A DNA stretch of 64,000 nt from Clostridia bacterium (GCA_017534885.1 JAFXVR010000008.1:33365-97364); one strand, 5' to 3'; positions 7,352 through 16,203 are shown, counted from the first letter of the stretch. Notes: generated from the sequence alone by a model not told the origin. A program made the numbers and translations.

Positions 7352-9754
7352 ATGAAGAGAGCGCTTGTTTTGCTGCTGACGCTCTGCCTGATCCTGCCCA
7401 TTGCCGCTGCGGGGGAGCAGGTGGATCTGGATGCGCTGATGCAGGAGATTGACAAGGGCGCAAAGGCTCTGACCGTTTCTCCGGCGACCTATGAGATCAG
7501 CCCCGACCGTCAGTCTGTCTTCATCGATCGGCCGGAAATCAGCGGGGCGGCGGAGTATACCATCGCCTACAACATTTACGACAGTGATTCGAACCCTGTC
7601 AACTACTTTTATTCGGATGAGGCGCGCGTCGCGGCCACGCCAGGCTACGCCGGCCTCTTCAATGTGTTCATTGTGGTTACGGATACGGACACCGGTGAGC
7701 AAAACACTCAGAACATCGGCTGGCACGAGCTGCTGGGCCCGGACAGCACGCCTCCGACGGCCACCTCGGAGCCAACCGCTGAGCCATCTCCGACGCCCGA
7801 GATCTTGCAGCCGCTGAAGGTGGAGCCCGTCACCTATGAGATCAGCGGTGACGCAAGGCATATCTTTATCGACAGGCCGGTCATCACCGGCGGCAGCGGC
7901 ACTGTGAGCATCGCCTATAACATTTACGACAGCGATGCTGTGCCGGTCAACTACTTCTACTCGGATGAAGCGCGGGTCGCCGCCACACCCGGCTATGCGG
8001 GCCTCTTCAATGTGTTTGTGGTGGTTACGGATATTGTGACAGGGGAGGGAGACATCCAGAACATCGGCTGGCACGAGATGCTGGGTGAGACCCAGTCCTT
8101 TCAGGTGACGGTCGACGGAGACGAGCTGACCGTCGGGATGACCATCACGTCAATGATGGACCATATATACGGCTGGCCTGCGATTGAGGGCGCTGTGTCC
8201 TATGGCATGTCAGCTGACGGCAGCACAAATGCGGGCTTTTTTACCGAAGACACAAGATTGAAAATCTATTTCCTGCCTTACGCAGAGACCGTCGATATCC
8301 GTGTGATGGCTTTTGACGGGGATGAGCGGGTCATTGGGAGCAGCGAAGCCATCCATGTCATCCTGCAGAAACCGGAAACGGATGTCTTCACCATCTGGCC
8401 GGAGCGTGAGGCGGTGCAGGCCGGGAATTATATGCCGGTGTATGCTGAAAGAAACGCCTATCTCCGTGCGACTTACGCAAAGAATGCTCAGATGTGCGGA
8501 GGCGGATACCGTGCGACGCTTGAAAACGGGCAGTACAAGTGGCTGGTTGAAACGGATGAGGTCTGTGACCAGATGCTCTGCTGGGCGGAGGATGAGGACG
8601 GCCATATCAGCAATATTGTTTCCTTCAGGGTTTCCACGGAGCCTGTGGAGCCTGAGCAGGGCGACTGGCCTGTGACCGTCAATGGCATCATTTATGATTA
8701 TGTTGGTGGAAGAGTCACCGTGACCGGAAGAGAGCCTGACGTGACAGAGCTGGTTTTTGTTGACGAAGTCAACGGCCTGCCTGTCAGGGCGATCGCCCAA
8801 AAAGCTTTCGAGATTCAATATGACGATGAAGGGTACATGTCCGATCCTCTGACCGGTTCACTGAAGTTTCCCTCAAAACTGGAGTCCATCGGTGCGTATG
8901 CTTTTTCAGATATGGATGGGCTGACCGGAGAACTGGTTCTGCCGGAAACCATCAGGTATATCGGTGCCTTCGCGTTCTGGAACTGCACCGGCTTGACCGG
9001 TTCCCTGACCATACCGGCGGGAGTGGAGAAAATCTGCGACGGCGCATTCGGCGCGTGCAGAGGAATCACCGGAACATTGAGCCTTCCCGAGGGGCTTCAG
9101 CGGATCGAAGCAAACACCTTTGAGCGGACGCCCTTCTCAGGCAAGCTGGTGATTCCCACAAACGTGAAGTACATCGGCAATTATGCCTTTACGGACTGCA
9201 GCGGCTTCAGTGATGCGTCCATCCCGGACAATTGCGTGATTGGATATGGTGTGTTCAAGGGCACGAAACTGACGGTAGACCAGAGCTGGCCGGGCGGCTG
9301 GCTGAAAACGGTGGACGGTGTTTATTACTACTGCACAGGCGGTGAGGTGCAGGTGGACGGGGCGCAGCCGGGCGAGGCTTTCCCGCGCATCCGGGAGGAA
9401 GTGAATGGTCTGCCGGTGACCGTCATCGGTGGCTGGGCGTTCAGCAATAATACCTGGTTTACCGGCACACTGACGATTCCCTCCAGCATCACCCGCATTG
9501 ATTCCTGCGCTTTCCAGGCCTGCAGCGGCCTGACCGGCCCCCTGACCATCCCGGACTCCGTCACCCGGCTGGAATACTGCGCCTTTGCCTACTGCACAGG
9601 CTTCTCGGGAGAACTCACCCTTCCGGCGAACATCGAATACATTGGCAATATGTGCTTCATCGAATGCGCCGGACTGACTGGCTCAGTGCATATTCCTGAA
9701 GGATGCAGTGTGGGCACAGATGCCTTTGAGGGCACAGGCGTCAGCATCGAATGA
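7352..9754 (+). CDS. Secreted BspA-like leucine-rich-repeat protein with duplicated N-terminal domain
   Basis: The 800-residue product starts with a signal peptide (MKRALVLLLTLCLILPIAAA). Residues about 44-129 and 159-246 are two copies of one domain. Both copies contain NYFYSDEARVAATPGYAGLF without a single difference, and a Thr/Pro-rich linker separates them. A further beta-rich region runs to about 440. From about 445 to the end are LRR_5 (BspA/TpLRR) repeats of the type L.LP..I..IG..AF..C.GLTG. Such proteins are surface or secreted binding proteins in gut anaerobes. No LPXTG signal, dockerin or transmembrane anchor is seen, so release or non-covalent attachment is likely. Base composition is lower in GC than the flanking genes. 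The binding target is unknown. Confidence 0.85.
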   Translation: MKRALVLLLTLCLILPIAAAGEQVDLDALMQEIDKGAKALTVSPATYEISPDRQSVFIDRPEISGAAEYTIAYNIYDSDSNPVNYFYSDEARVAATPGYAGLFNVFIVVTDTDTGEQNTQNIGWHELLGPDSTPPTATSEPTAEPSPTPEILQPLKVEPVTYEISGDARHIFIDRPVITGGSGTVSIAYNIYDSDAVPVNYFYSDEARVAATPGYAGLFNVFVVVTDIVTGEGDIQNIGWHEMLGETQSFQVTVDGDELTVGMTITSMMDHIYGWPAIEGAVSYGMSADGSTNAGFFTEDTRLKIYFLPYAETVDIRVMAFDGDERVIGSSEAIHVILQKPETDVFTIWPEREAVQAGNYMPVYAERNAYLRATYAKNAQMCGGGYRATLENGQYKWLVETDEVCDQMLCWAEDEDGHISNIVSFRVSTEPVEPEQGDWPVTVNGIIYDYVGGRVTVTGREPDVTELVFVDEVNGLPVRAIAQKAFEIQYDDEGYMSDPLTGSLKFPSKLESIGAYAFSDMDGLTGELVLPETIRYIGAFAFWNCTGLTGSLTIPAGVEKICDGAFGACRGITGTLSLPEGLQRIEANTFERTPFSGKLVIPTNVKYIGNYAFTDCSGFSDASIPDNCVIGYGVFKGTKLTVDQSWPGGWLKTVDGVYYYCTGGEVQVDGAQPGEAFPRIREEVNGLPVTVIGGWAFSNNTWFTGTLTIPSSITRIDSCAFQACSGLTGPLTIPDSVTRLEYCAFAYCTGFSGELTLPANIEYIGNMCFIECAGLTGSVHIPEGCSVGTDAFEGTGVSIE

Positions 9755-9848
9755 AGCCCGGGAGCGCCTGTTCAGGCAGGATGGTACGCAGCAGGCAGAT
9801 CCTTCTGACAGGCAAGCTGAAAACCCTGCAAAAACTCAAAATTTCCGC

Positions 9849-9877
9849 TTGACAAGCGCTCTGAAATATCATAGAAT
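9849..9877 (+). promoter_or_regulatory. Vegetative promoter of rplM-rpsI
   Basis: TTGACA (9849-9854), 17 bases, TAGAAT (9872-9877), about 110 bases before the L13 start. Confidence 0.85.
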
Positions 9878-9883
9878 AGCCGT

Positions 9884-9960
9884 TGGTATCAATAACTCCG
9901 CTAGCCCCGGAAGCTATTGAACTTTGCAAGCGTGCGACCATCACGCGAGCAGCCCGTCTC
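9884..9960 (+). promoter_or_regulatory. Candidate L13-type ribosomal protein leader in the rplM 5' UTR
   Basis: The roughly 100-base untranslated region between promoter and rplM contains two possible hairpins. One is formed by CAATA and TATTG arms around 9890-9919. The other is GCGTG/CACGC at 9930-9946. Firmicutes rplM transcripts often carry an autoregulatory L13 leader in this position. The match rests on position and hairpins only, because consensus bases could not be checked. Confidence 0.35.
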
Positions 9961-9986
9961 TACTATTCTCCAAGGAGGAATTTCCT

Positions 9987-10415
9987 TTGAATACTTACAT
10001 GGCCAAGCCCGCTGAGGTTGAGCGGAAGTGGTACGTGATCGACGCAGAGGGCCAGGTGCTGGGCCGTCTGGCCAGCCAGGTTGCGAGCATCCTGCGCGGC
10101 AAGAACAAGCCGACCTATACCCCCAATGTGGATACCGGTGACTATGTGATCATCGTCAACGCCAGCAAGGTCGTCCTGACCGGCAGGAAGCTGGACGAGA
10201 AGGTCTACTATCATCACAGCGGTTATGCGGGCGGCCTGAAGGCCACCAAGTACCGCAAGCTGATGGCTGACAAGCCTGAGTTCGCTGTCCGCCATGCGGT
10301 GGTGGGCATGCTGCCCAAGGGCCCCCTGGGCCGCCAGATGGCCAGGAAGCTGAAGGTGTACGCCGGCCCCGAGCACGAGCAGGCTGCCCAGAAGCCCGAG
10401 AAGATTGAGCTTTGA
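9987..10415 (+). CDS. rplM: 50S ribosomal protein L13
   Basis: A TTG start at 9987 is chosen because AAGGAGG (9972-9978) lies 8 bases upstream and gives [20 protein letters not shown], the normal L13 beginning, for 142 residues. An upstream ATG at 9924 would lie inside the leader. Family sequence is clear throughout ([61 protein letters not shown]). L13 is an early-assembly large-subunit protein. It is followed after 26 bases by rpsI, the conserved bacterial order. Confidence 0.97.
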   Translation: MNTYMAKPAEVERKWYVIDAEGQVLGRLASQVASILRGKNKPTYTPNVDTGDYVIIVNASKVVLTGRKLDEKVYYHHSGYAGGLKATKYRKLMADKPEFAVRHAVVGMLPKGPLGRQMARKLKVYAGPEHEQAAQKPEKIEL

Positions 10416-10441
10416 TGGACACGAAAAAGGAGTAATGCAAC

Positions 10442-10831
10442 ATGGCTAAGGTAGAGTACAGCGCGGTAGGTCGCCGCAAGAAGGCTGTTGCCCGTGTCCG
10501 TCTGGTGGCTGGCGATGGCAAGATCATCATCAACAAGCGCGATATTGACAACTATTTCGGACTGGAAACCCTCAAGATGACGGTTCGTCAGCCCCTGACC
10601 GTGACCAGCGTCAGCAATTTTGACATCCTGGTCAACGTCAACGGCGGCGGTGTAACCGGCCAGGCCGGCGCCATCCGTCACGGCATCGCCCGGGCGCTGT
10701 GCAAGGCTGATCCCGAGCTCCGCGGCACGCTCAAGAAGAGCGGCTTCCTGACCCGCGATCCGCGCATGAAGGAGCGCAAGAAGTACGGCCTGAAGGCCGC
10801 CCGCCGTGCGCCCCAGTTCTCCAAGCGCTGA
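10442..10831 (+). CDS. rpsI: 30S ribosomal protein S9
   Basis: The 129-residue product matches S9 over its whole length: [16 protein letters not shown] at the N terminus, [19 protein letters not shown] in the middle and the basic tail [12 protein letters not shown] that reaches the P-site tRNA. It is translated from an ATG after AAGGAG and is cotranscribed with rplM, ending in a terminator. Confidence 0.98.
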   Translation: MAKVEYSAVGRRKKAVARVRLVAGDGKIIINKRDIDNYFGLETLKMTVRQPLTVTSVSNFDILVNVNGGGVTGQAGAIRHGIARALCKADPELRGTLKKSGFLTRDPRMKERKKYGLKAARRAPQFSKR

Positions 10832-10854
10832 GAAACGCAAACAAGACTTTTCGA

Positions 10855-10879
10855 CCCCTGGCTCCGGCCGGGGGTTTTT
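10855..10879 (+). terminator. Intrinsic terminator of rplM-rpsI
   Basis: CCCCTGGC pairs with GCCGGGGG (one G-U pair), followed by TTTTT at 10875-10879, 24 bases after the rpsI stop. Confidence 0.88.
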
Positions 10880-10891
10880 ATGTGCCAGGTG

Positions 10892-10920
10892 TTGCAAAAG
10901 CCAGCAGATGAGTGTATCAT
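10892..10920 (+). promoter_or_regulatory. Promoter of the split leucine-rich gene
   Basis: TTGCAA (10892-10897), 17 bases, TATCAT (10915-10920), 27 bases before the first possible start codon. Confidence 0.55.
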
Positions 10921-10947
10921 TGTGCTGGGGGGCAGTGAGACCCGGTA

Positions 10948-11964
10948 TTGTTTAACCTGCTGGAATGGAGTGACGCATGGATGACAGCCTTCGACAACGA
11001 CCTTCCGTCTCTGGATGACTTCAGGCTCGGATGGCTGCCGGATCGGGAAAACGTTTACTTGCTGGAAGGCTGTGGCTGCGACCGGGTAACGCGAGAGGAT
11101 ATCGACCGGCTGGCAGCGCATCCGGAATTGGACACCATCTCTGTGATCGGATTGGAACAGGATGGGTTTGAGTACTTCATTTCGCGCTATGGCAGGCAGT
11201 TCAGACGCATCCGTTTCTTCAAAAACCAGCTCGTCAGGGACTGGTCCATGCTCGCGGACCTTCCCGACCTTGAATGGCTGTATTGGTACTGGAATCAGCG
11301 GATTACCTCCCTGTGGGACATGTCGAAGAACCGTTCCCTGACCGCGCTGCACATCGCGGGCTTTACCCGCCTTCACGACCTCAGCGGGATTGAAAAGGCA
11401 GAATCCCTGCGCATGCTGTTTGTCGGCGATCTCATCTGGCCGTCCATGCGTGTTCGCTCATTGAGCCCGCTGACTGAGACCGGCATTGAGTGCCTGATTT
11501 GGGCCGGAAAGCGCATCGAAGATCAGGACTGCACTTTTCTCACGCAGATGAAGCGCCTGAAACATATGTTGAGGGTGACAAAAGGGCGCTTCCAACCTTA
11601 GAGCCACGACTGGTTGTGGTAATTTCCGCTACCTTCCACAACCAGTCGTGGCTTGGTTCAGGAAAGCGCCCTTTTGACATCCGAATCAATATATGAATGC
11701 CCGACAAATGAATACACCACGGAACAATGCGCATGGATTGCGGCCAACTGCCCCCATGTGGACTGCCGGGTTGCCCATCCGTATGAGGTATGGGATCGCG
11801 ACGGCGAGAAAGAAGCGCTGATCATCGGCAAAAGAAAGCCGTCGCTGAAAATGTGCCCTGAGAACGAAGCGAGGATCCTGAGGTACGAGAAAAGATTTGA
11901 AGAACTGAAGGCGAGATACGTTGGTGTGCCTTTTAGGGAGGCCTTTCAGGAGGGTGCCGAATGA
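10948..11964 (+). pseudogene. Leucine-rich hypothetical protein gene split by a palindromic insertion
   Basis: Two adjacent reading frames look like one broken gene. The first (10948-11601, TTG start, or ATG at 10981) has weak leucine-rich repeats such as LADLPDLEWLYWYWNQRI and LTALHIAGFTRLHDLSGIEK, and stops at a TAG inside a long hairpin. The second (about 11690-11964) continues with ECPTNEYTTEQCAWIAANCP and KRKPSLKMCPENEARILRYE. This reads as the natural C-terminal part of the same cytosolic leucine-rich family and has no good start of its own. The hairpin element at 11569-11690 separates them. Two truncated proteins may still be made. GC is lower than in the ribosomal genes. Confidence 0.65.
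11569..11690. mobile_element. 122-bp palindromic (MITE-like) element
   Basis: The two ends are imperfect inverted repeats of about 50 bases. TGACAAAAGGGCGCTT on the left matches the reverse complement of AAGCGCCCTTTTGACA on the right with one difference. The inner arms GCCACGACTGGTTGTGG and CCACAACCAGTCGTGGC are a perfect 17-bp match around a loop at about 11619-11634. Both flanks carry ATATG (11564-11568 and 11691-11695), a possible 5-bp target duplication. No transposase is encoded. Placement inside a coding sequence favours insertion over a terminator. Confidence 0.65.
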
Positions 11965-12797
11965 AACGCTTGATGCTGGTTTGTGCGATGATCCTGTGTT
12001 TTGCCCTGCCGTTCTGCTGTTTCTCCGCAAATGCTGAGCGCAATCCGCCGACGCAGCTGCCTGCACCGACTGTCGCCGGGTTTGAAGGCGACAACGTATC
12101 AACAGACAGATATCCTTTCCCTGCACAGGTCGAAGGTTACACGTTTGTCTCCTTTGCAGGAGATCAATCGTGCTGGGATCTCAGCGCGGATGAATTGATC
12201 GCAAGAATCGTGTGCCAGCACTTTGAGGAAATCTATCCGGGCTGCCGGCTTGAGCAGCTGCGTGACTTTGTCTATGTTCCCGACAATCAACGGGTGACAA
12301 ACCTCAACTTCTCCCATGCTGCCGCAAGCGACACGAACTACTATTTCATGACCCGATCTTTTGCGCACCCCTTGGTATCAAATGCCAGTTTTACTGTACT
12401 GCTGTCGTACGGGTATTGCTGCGCATTCTTCACGAATGCACCGTTGATGGCGGAAGAACTCAATGCGCTTGAGAACAGCCCTTTCTCATACAGAGACGCG
12501 CTTGCACTGGCGCAACAGATTTATACTGCGCATTTCATCGAAAACGAACTGCTTGAACCCAGCGTTGAAGAATTGGCTTCTCTGAGGGTCAGGGGTAGTT
12601 ATGTCTTTAACCACAATGAAGATGTACGGCTATGGCAGTTTGGCTTCTTTAAACCACAGTCCCCATATGAGCACGAGATCGATTGGGCCAGCGGTGTGTT
12701 TGAGATTCAAATTGATGCGGATACGGGTGAAGTGATGTTTCAAGAATGGATCCCTGTGACAGCTTACGACCGGTTTCTTGAATTAATTGGGCAGTGA
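11961..12797 (+). CDS. Secreted protein of unknown function
   Basis: The 278-residue product begins with a signal peptide (MKRLMLVCAMILCFALPFCC ending near SANA). No named family is recognised. The C-terminal segment FEIQIDADTGEVMFQEW resembles the end of a PepSY-like repeat, where a strand and a DADTGE turn are typical, and ALALAQQIYTAHF before it could be its helix. The ATG overlaps the stop of the preceding leucine-rich frame as ATGA, so the two were once translationally coupled. It probably works outside the membrane. GC is lower than in the surrounding core genes. Confidence 0.7.
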   Translation: MKRLMLVCAMILCFALPFCCFSANAERNPPTQLPAPTVAGFEGDNVSTDRYPFPAQVEGYTFVSFAGDQSCWDLSADELIARIVCQHFEEIYPGCRLEQLRDFVYVPDNQRVTNLNFSHAAASDTNYYFMTRSFAHPLVSNASFTVLLSYGYCCAFFTNAPLMAEELNALENSPFSYRDALALAQQIYTAHFIENELLEPSVEELASLRVRGSYVFNHNEDVRLWQFGFFKPQSPYEHEIDWASGVFEIQIDADTGEVMFQEWIPVTAYDRFLELIGQ

Positions 12798-13064
12798 GCG
12801 CACAGCGAAGATATCACCGAATTCGGGATCCTTGCTGAGCCGCGCTTCAATAGCCTTTCTGGCCTTCAGGAAGAAGTCCGATGCCCGTTCTCTGTCCAGC
12901 TCCACGCCGACGCCGTCCCGATAGCAGTAACCCATCCGCAGCATGATGTCCGCATATTTGCCTCTTGTGATGCTGCGCTTGTCTGTCTTCCGGTAGAGGC
13001 GGCTCAGGAGCGCCCAGGCCTTTTCCGGGTCCTTCGCGGTGCCGTGTCCGAGGCGGTACAGATC
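12783..13064 (-). pseudogene. Remnant of a Sel1-repeat protein gene
   Basis: The reverse strand has a 93-codon open frame without a start codon. Its translation is clearly Sel1-like: DLYRLGHGTAKDPEKAWALL and ADIMLRMGYCYRDGVGVELD, the latter followed by a run of the form ASDFFLKARKAIE, with the repeat spacing of helix-turn-helix SLR units. An in-frame stop lies just upstream at 13065-13067 and no continuation is found in the other frames, so only the C-terminal piece remains. It lies between a secreted protein gene and a convergent-side membrane protein gene in a decayed accessory region. Confidence 0.6.
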
Positions 13065-13084
13065 TTATTGCCGTACAGGCGCGT

Positions 13085-14101
13085 TTACCCTGCCGGCTGC
13101 TGTTTCCACCCCTCCTTCATCCCCGCGGCGCAGAAGCTCGGGCTGTGACCACTCGGGGGAACGAGGAGGCCGCCCTGCACAATACCGTCCGGAACGAGGG
13201 GCTCGTCCGCGGCCTCCCGCCTGATACCGGAGGGGGAGAGAAGGCTGGTCAGTTCGGTGCTGTTTTTGAGCGCGGATTCGATCTTGTCCAGCGCGGCGGC
13301 GTCGCCTGTCAGGCCGATGACGTACTCGCTGGCGCTGCCCTTCAGCGTGGCGGCTGAGTCGCCGCTGGATACGGTGACGCCTTCCATCAGAGATGCGGGA
13401 ACAGCCTTCGCCAGGGCCTGCCCGGCTGAGAGACCGTAAACGCCGCCTCCCAGCTTCTCGATGTTGAAATACACCAGCAGAGAGGTGTTCAGGGCGCTTT
13501 TGAGCTCCTTCTCCCGCTGCTGCAGCAGCGCGAGGCCGTATTCCAGCAGCTGTTTGATTTCTATCTCCCGCAGAGCCCGGCCGGTGGCGTCGCTGGGCTG
13601 AAATGATTTCAGGAAGACCGGACGCCCCTTCAGCACGCTCTCCAGCGGCACAAGATCATGGGCGTGGCAGAGTTCCCATTGCTTGTTCTGCTTCCACACA
13701 ACAGCGTCCGGCGCGGCGGAAAGCAGCTGCTCCGGGGAATCGGGATCGGCACTTTTGAGGTACTGCCTGGCGCGGGGGATGGTTCTGGCAAACACCAGGT
13801 AGGTGCAGAATGCGGCGACCAGGGCAAAGATTCCGGTGATCAGGAGAGAGCCGCCGCTCAGGTGTGGGTGGGGATTGTTGGTCAGGAACAGCTCGCCCAC
13901 AGGAATAACAGCGGCCAGCAGCCACACGAAGATCACCAGGATTATGCTCCAGACAATCTCCCGCTTCGCGCTGGAGATGGTCTTTCGGATATACTGCTGC
14001 ACGTCCTCCAGCTCAACCGAGCTCTTCATGACGCCGACGATCTCCATGACCGCCTTCTCGCGCCTGATTTCAACAAATTCCCGCTCATAGAAGTGTGCCA
14101 T
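13085..14101 (-). CDS. Membrane protein of unknown function
   Basis: The ATG at 14101 is chosen because GGAGGG precedes it; a longer frame exists upstream without such a site. The 338-residue product has an N-terminal cytosolic segment (MAHFYEREFVEIRREKAVME) and two hydrophobic helices at about residues 49-70 and 86-106. A mainly soluble C-terminal part includes GGGVYGLSAGQALAKAVPA and a coiled stretch LLEYGLALLQQREKELKSAL. No family is recognised. It is a single-gene unit with its own promoter. Its stop lies 20 bases from the Sel1 remnant, so the C-terminal tail may have been altered by the same decay. Confidence 0.72.
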   Translation of the reverse strand: MAHFYEREFVEIRREKAVMEIVGVMKSSVELEDVQQYIRKTISSAKREIVWSIILVIFVWLLAAVIPVGELFLTNNPHPHLSGGSLLITGIFALVAAFCTYLVFARTIPRARQYLKSADPDSPEQLLSAAPDAVVWKQNKQWELCHAHDLVPLESVLKGRPVFLKSFQPSDATGRALREIEIKQLLEYGLALLQQREKELKSALNTSLLVYFNIEKLGGGVYGLSAGQALAKAVPASLMEGVTVSSGDSAATLKGSASEYVIGLTGDAAALDKIESALKNSTELTSLLSPSGIRREAADEPLVPDGIVQGGLLVPPSGHSPSFCAAGMKEGWKQQPAG

Positions 14102-14175
14102 GCAAAGTCCCTCCAATGCCGTCAGCCGCTGCTGTCTTCCGGAACGATTGATGCTCATGTGATGCTGCTGATGCC

Positions 14176-14204
14176 ATTTTACTATACATCCGGCTGATTT
14201 GCAA
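14176..14204 (-). promoter_or_regulatory. Promoter of the membrane protein gene
   Basis: Leftward TTGCAA (14199-14204), 17 bases, TAAAAT (14176-14181), about 75 bases from the ATG at 14101. Confidence 0.65.
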
Positions 14205-14332
14205 GCGCTTCGCCGGCGGCTCACAAGCGGCCTGGCCTGTTTCCTGGCCTGTTTTCAGCAGGGATGAGCGCTACAGAATAACGCCGATGCTACAGCGATG
14301 TTACAGCAGCCGGCGAAACGATTTTTGGCCTC

Positions 14333-14361
14333 TTGACGAGCAGGCGCAATCGTGCTATAAT
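14333..14361 (+). promoter_or_regulatory. Promoter of the tRNA-Ser pair
   Basis: TTGACG (14333-14338), 17 bases, TATAAT (14356-14361), 18 bases before the first tRNA. Confidence 0.88.
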
Positions 14362-14379
14362 GACCACGCTGGTTGTTGG

Positions 14380-14468
14380 GGAGAGATGGCCGAGCGGTTG
14401 ATGGCGCTGGTCTTGAAAACCAGTGATGCCGAAAGGCACCGGGGGTTCGAATCCCTCTCTCTCCGCCA
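14380..14468 (+). tRNA. tRNA-Ser (anticodon UGA)
   Basis: The acceptor stem GGAGAGA/TCTCTCC, the anticodon loop CTTGAAA (anticodon TGA), a long variable arm GATGCCGAAAGGCACC, the T-arm GGGGG-TTCGAAT-CCCTC and an encoded CCA end define a complete class II serine tRNA of 89 bases. It reads UCA and related codons. Confidence 0.96.
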
Positions 14469-14480
14469 GCTTAACCGCCT

Positions 14481-14570
14481 GGAGAAGTACCCAAGTGGTG
14501 AAGGGGCTCCCCTGCTAAGGGAGTAGTGTCCTAACGGGCAGCAAGGGTTCAAATCCCTTCTTCTCCGCCA
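14481..14570 (+). tRNA. tRNA-Ser (anticodon GCU)
   Basis: The acceptor stem GGAGAAG/CTTCTCC, the anticodon stem-loop CTCCC-CTGCTAA-GGGAG with anticodon GCT, a long variable arm, the T-loop GTTCAAATC and an encoded CCA are present. It reads AGC/AGU and lies 12 bases after the UGA tRNA, so both come from one transcript. Confidence 0.96.
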
Positions 14571-14574
14571 AAAG

Positions 14575-14601
14575 CCCTGCGACGTTCGTTTGCAGGGTTT
14601 T
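14575..14601 (+). terminator. Terminator of the tRNA-Ser pair
   Basis: CCCTGC and GCAGGG (14575-14580, 14592-14597) form the stem, followed by TTTTG. Confidence 0.8.
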
Positions 14602-14641
14602 GTTGTGTGCATGCTGGCGCACAAACTGCGCAGCGGAATCG

Positions 14642-14671
14642 TTGCGCGGCGGGGAAGAGCGGTGGTATAAT
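14642..14671 (+). promoter_or_regulatory. Promoter of the GH43 glycosidase gene
   Basis: TTGCGC (14642-14647), 18 bases, TATAAT (14666-14671), about 50 bases before the ATG at 14722. Confidence 0.6.
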
Positions 14672-14721
14672 CATCAGGCAAACAGGAAACCTGCCTTGGG
14701 CGAAGGGAAAGGGGAAGGCTT

Positions 14722-16203
14722 ATGCGGCGGTATCTGGTGATGATGACGGCTCTGCTGCTCTGCTGCGGGGCAGCGGGCGGTGCGCGGGCGGAGGCCGGGC
14801 AGACTCTGGCGGAGCTGGGCGTGACGCCGAAGGTTTCGTGGAAGAAGGCCGGACAGAACAATCCGCTATACACCCAGCGCTTCGGCGCAGATCCGGGCGT
14901 GATGGAATACCAGGGCCGGATCTATGTGTACATGACCGACGACATCATCGAGTATGACGCATCCGGCGCGGTGAAGGAGAACAGCTACAGCCAGATTCGC
15001 TGCATCAACTGCATCTCCTCGGACGATCTGGTCAACTGGACCGATCACGGGCGCATACCGGTGGCCGGGCCAACGGGCATTGCGCGCTGGGCGCAGAATT
15101 CCTGGGCGCCCTGCGCCGCGCACAAGACGATGGAGGGGAAGGAGAAATTCTTCCTCTATTTCTGCAACGGCGGCAACGGCATCGGCGTGCTGACATCGGA
15201 CAGCCCGACCGGCCCCTGGCGCGACGAGCTGGGCCATCTGCTGATCACCCGCGCCACGCCCAACTGCGCCAATGTGCTGTGGCTCTTTGATCCGGCGGTG
15301 ATGGTGGACGAGGACGGCAGGGGCTACCTGGCCTTTGGCGGCGGCGTACCCCAGGGGAAGCAGGCGGCGCCCGGCACAGCGCGTATCGTGCGACTGGGGG
15401 AGGATATGCTCAGCCTGGACGGCGACCCTGTCACCATCGATGCGCCTTATCTCTTTGAGGACAGCGGCATCAACAGGATCGGCGGGAAGTATGTCTACAC
15501 CTACTGCTCCAACTGGCAGACTGACGGCAACGGCCTGCGGCTGACCAGCGGCGCCATCCAGTACATGACGGCGGATGAGCCCCTGGGCCTCTATACCTAC
15601 ATGGGCGAGCTTTTCCCGAACCAGGGCAAGTTCTTTGGCCTGTACGGCAACAATCACCACAGCATCGCCAGCCTCGGCGGGGAGTATTACTTCTTCTATC
15701 ACAACCGGCCGGTGGAGCAGGCCATGGGCATCACCGGCAATTACCGCAGCCCGCAGATCGACCGGCTGCGCGTAAGCGAGGACGGAACGCTCGGGATGGT
15801 GATCGGCACCATGCAGGGCATCCGGCAGCTTCATCCGCTGAATCCTTCGCAGGAGGTTTTGGCGTCCACCATGGCGGATCAGGCGGGCATCGAGGTGCTG
15901 GTGAACGGGGAGGGTCTCCCCTTTGTGCGCACATCCCAGAACAGCTGGATCAAGGTCTCCGGCGTGGATTTCGGCGCGGGCGGCGGCGAACTGACGATCA
16001 GGGCTTCCGCGGAGGAAGGCTGCACCGTATGGGTGCTCGCGGACAGGTTATGGAGCGGGATCACCGCTGAAATCGTCCTGCCGGCGGGGGAGGAGACGAC
16101 GGTCACCGTGCCGCTGGCCATCGAAGGTCAGAGGGATCTGTTCTTTGTGTTCAGCGGCCCGGCGGATTTCTTCGGGTGGCGGGTATCAGCCCCGGCGCGG
16201 TAA
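14722..16203 (+). CDS. Secreted glycoside hydrolase family 43 protein
   Basis: The 493-residue enzyme has a signal peptide ending near ARA (residue 23) and a five-bladed propeller GH43 domain. Likely catalytic residues are Asp57 in GADPGV (base), Asp190 in FDPAVMVDEDG (pKa modulator) and Glu246 in FEDSGI (acid). The last 120 or so residues (IEVLVNGEGLPFVRTSQNSW onward) resemble a CBM6-like beta-sandwich. GH43 enzymes cleave arabinofuranosyl or xylosyl linkages of plant polysaccharides, which fits a gut or rumen bacterium using hemicellulose side chains. It stands alone with its own promoter and has no adjacent transporter. The exact specificity cannot be read from sequence. Confidence 0.9.
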   Translation: MRRYLVMMTALLLCCGAAGGARAEAGQTLAELGVTPKVSWKKAGQNNPLYTQRFGADPGVMEYQGRIYVYMTDDIIEYDASGAVKENSYSQIRCINCISSDDLVNWTDHGRIPVAGPTGIARWAQNSWAPCAAHKTMEGKEKFFLYFCNGGNGIGVLTSDSPTGPWRDELGHLLITRATPNCANVLWLFDPAVMVDEDGRGYLAFGGGVPQGKQAAPGTARIVRLGEDMLSLDGDPVTIDAPYLFEDSGINRIGGKYVYTYCSNWQTDGNGLRLTSGAIQYMTADEPLGLYTYMGELFPNQGKFFGLYGNNHHSIASLGGEYYFFYHNRPVEQAMGITGNYRSPQIDRLRVSEDGTLGMVIGTMQGIRQLHPLNPSQEVLASTMADQAGIEVLVNGEGLPFVRTSQNSWIKVSGVDFGAGGGELTIRASAEEGCTVWVLADRLWSGITAEIVLPAGEETTVTVPLAIEGQRDLFFVFSGPADFFGWRVSAPAR

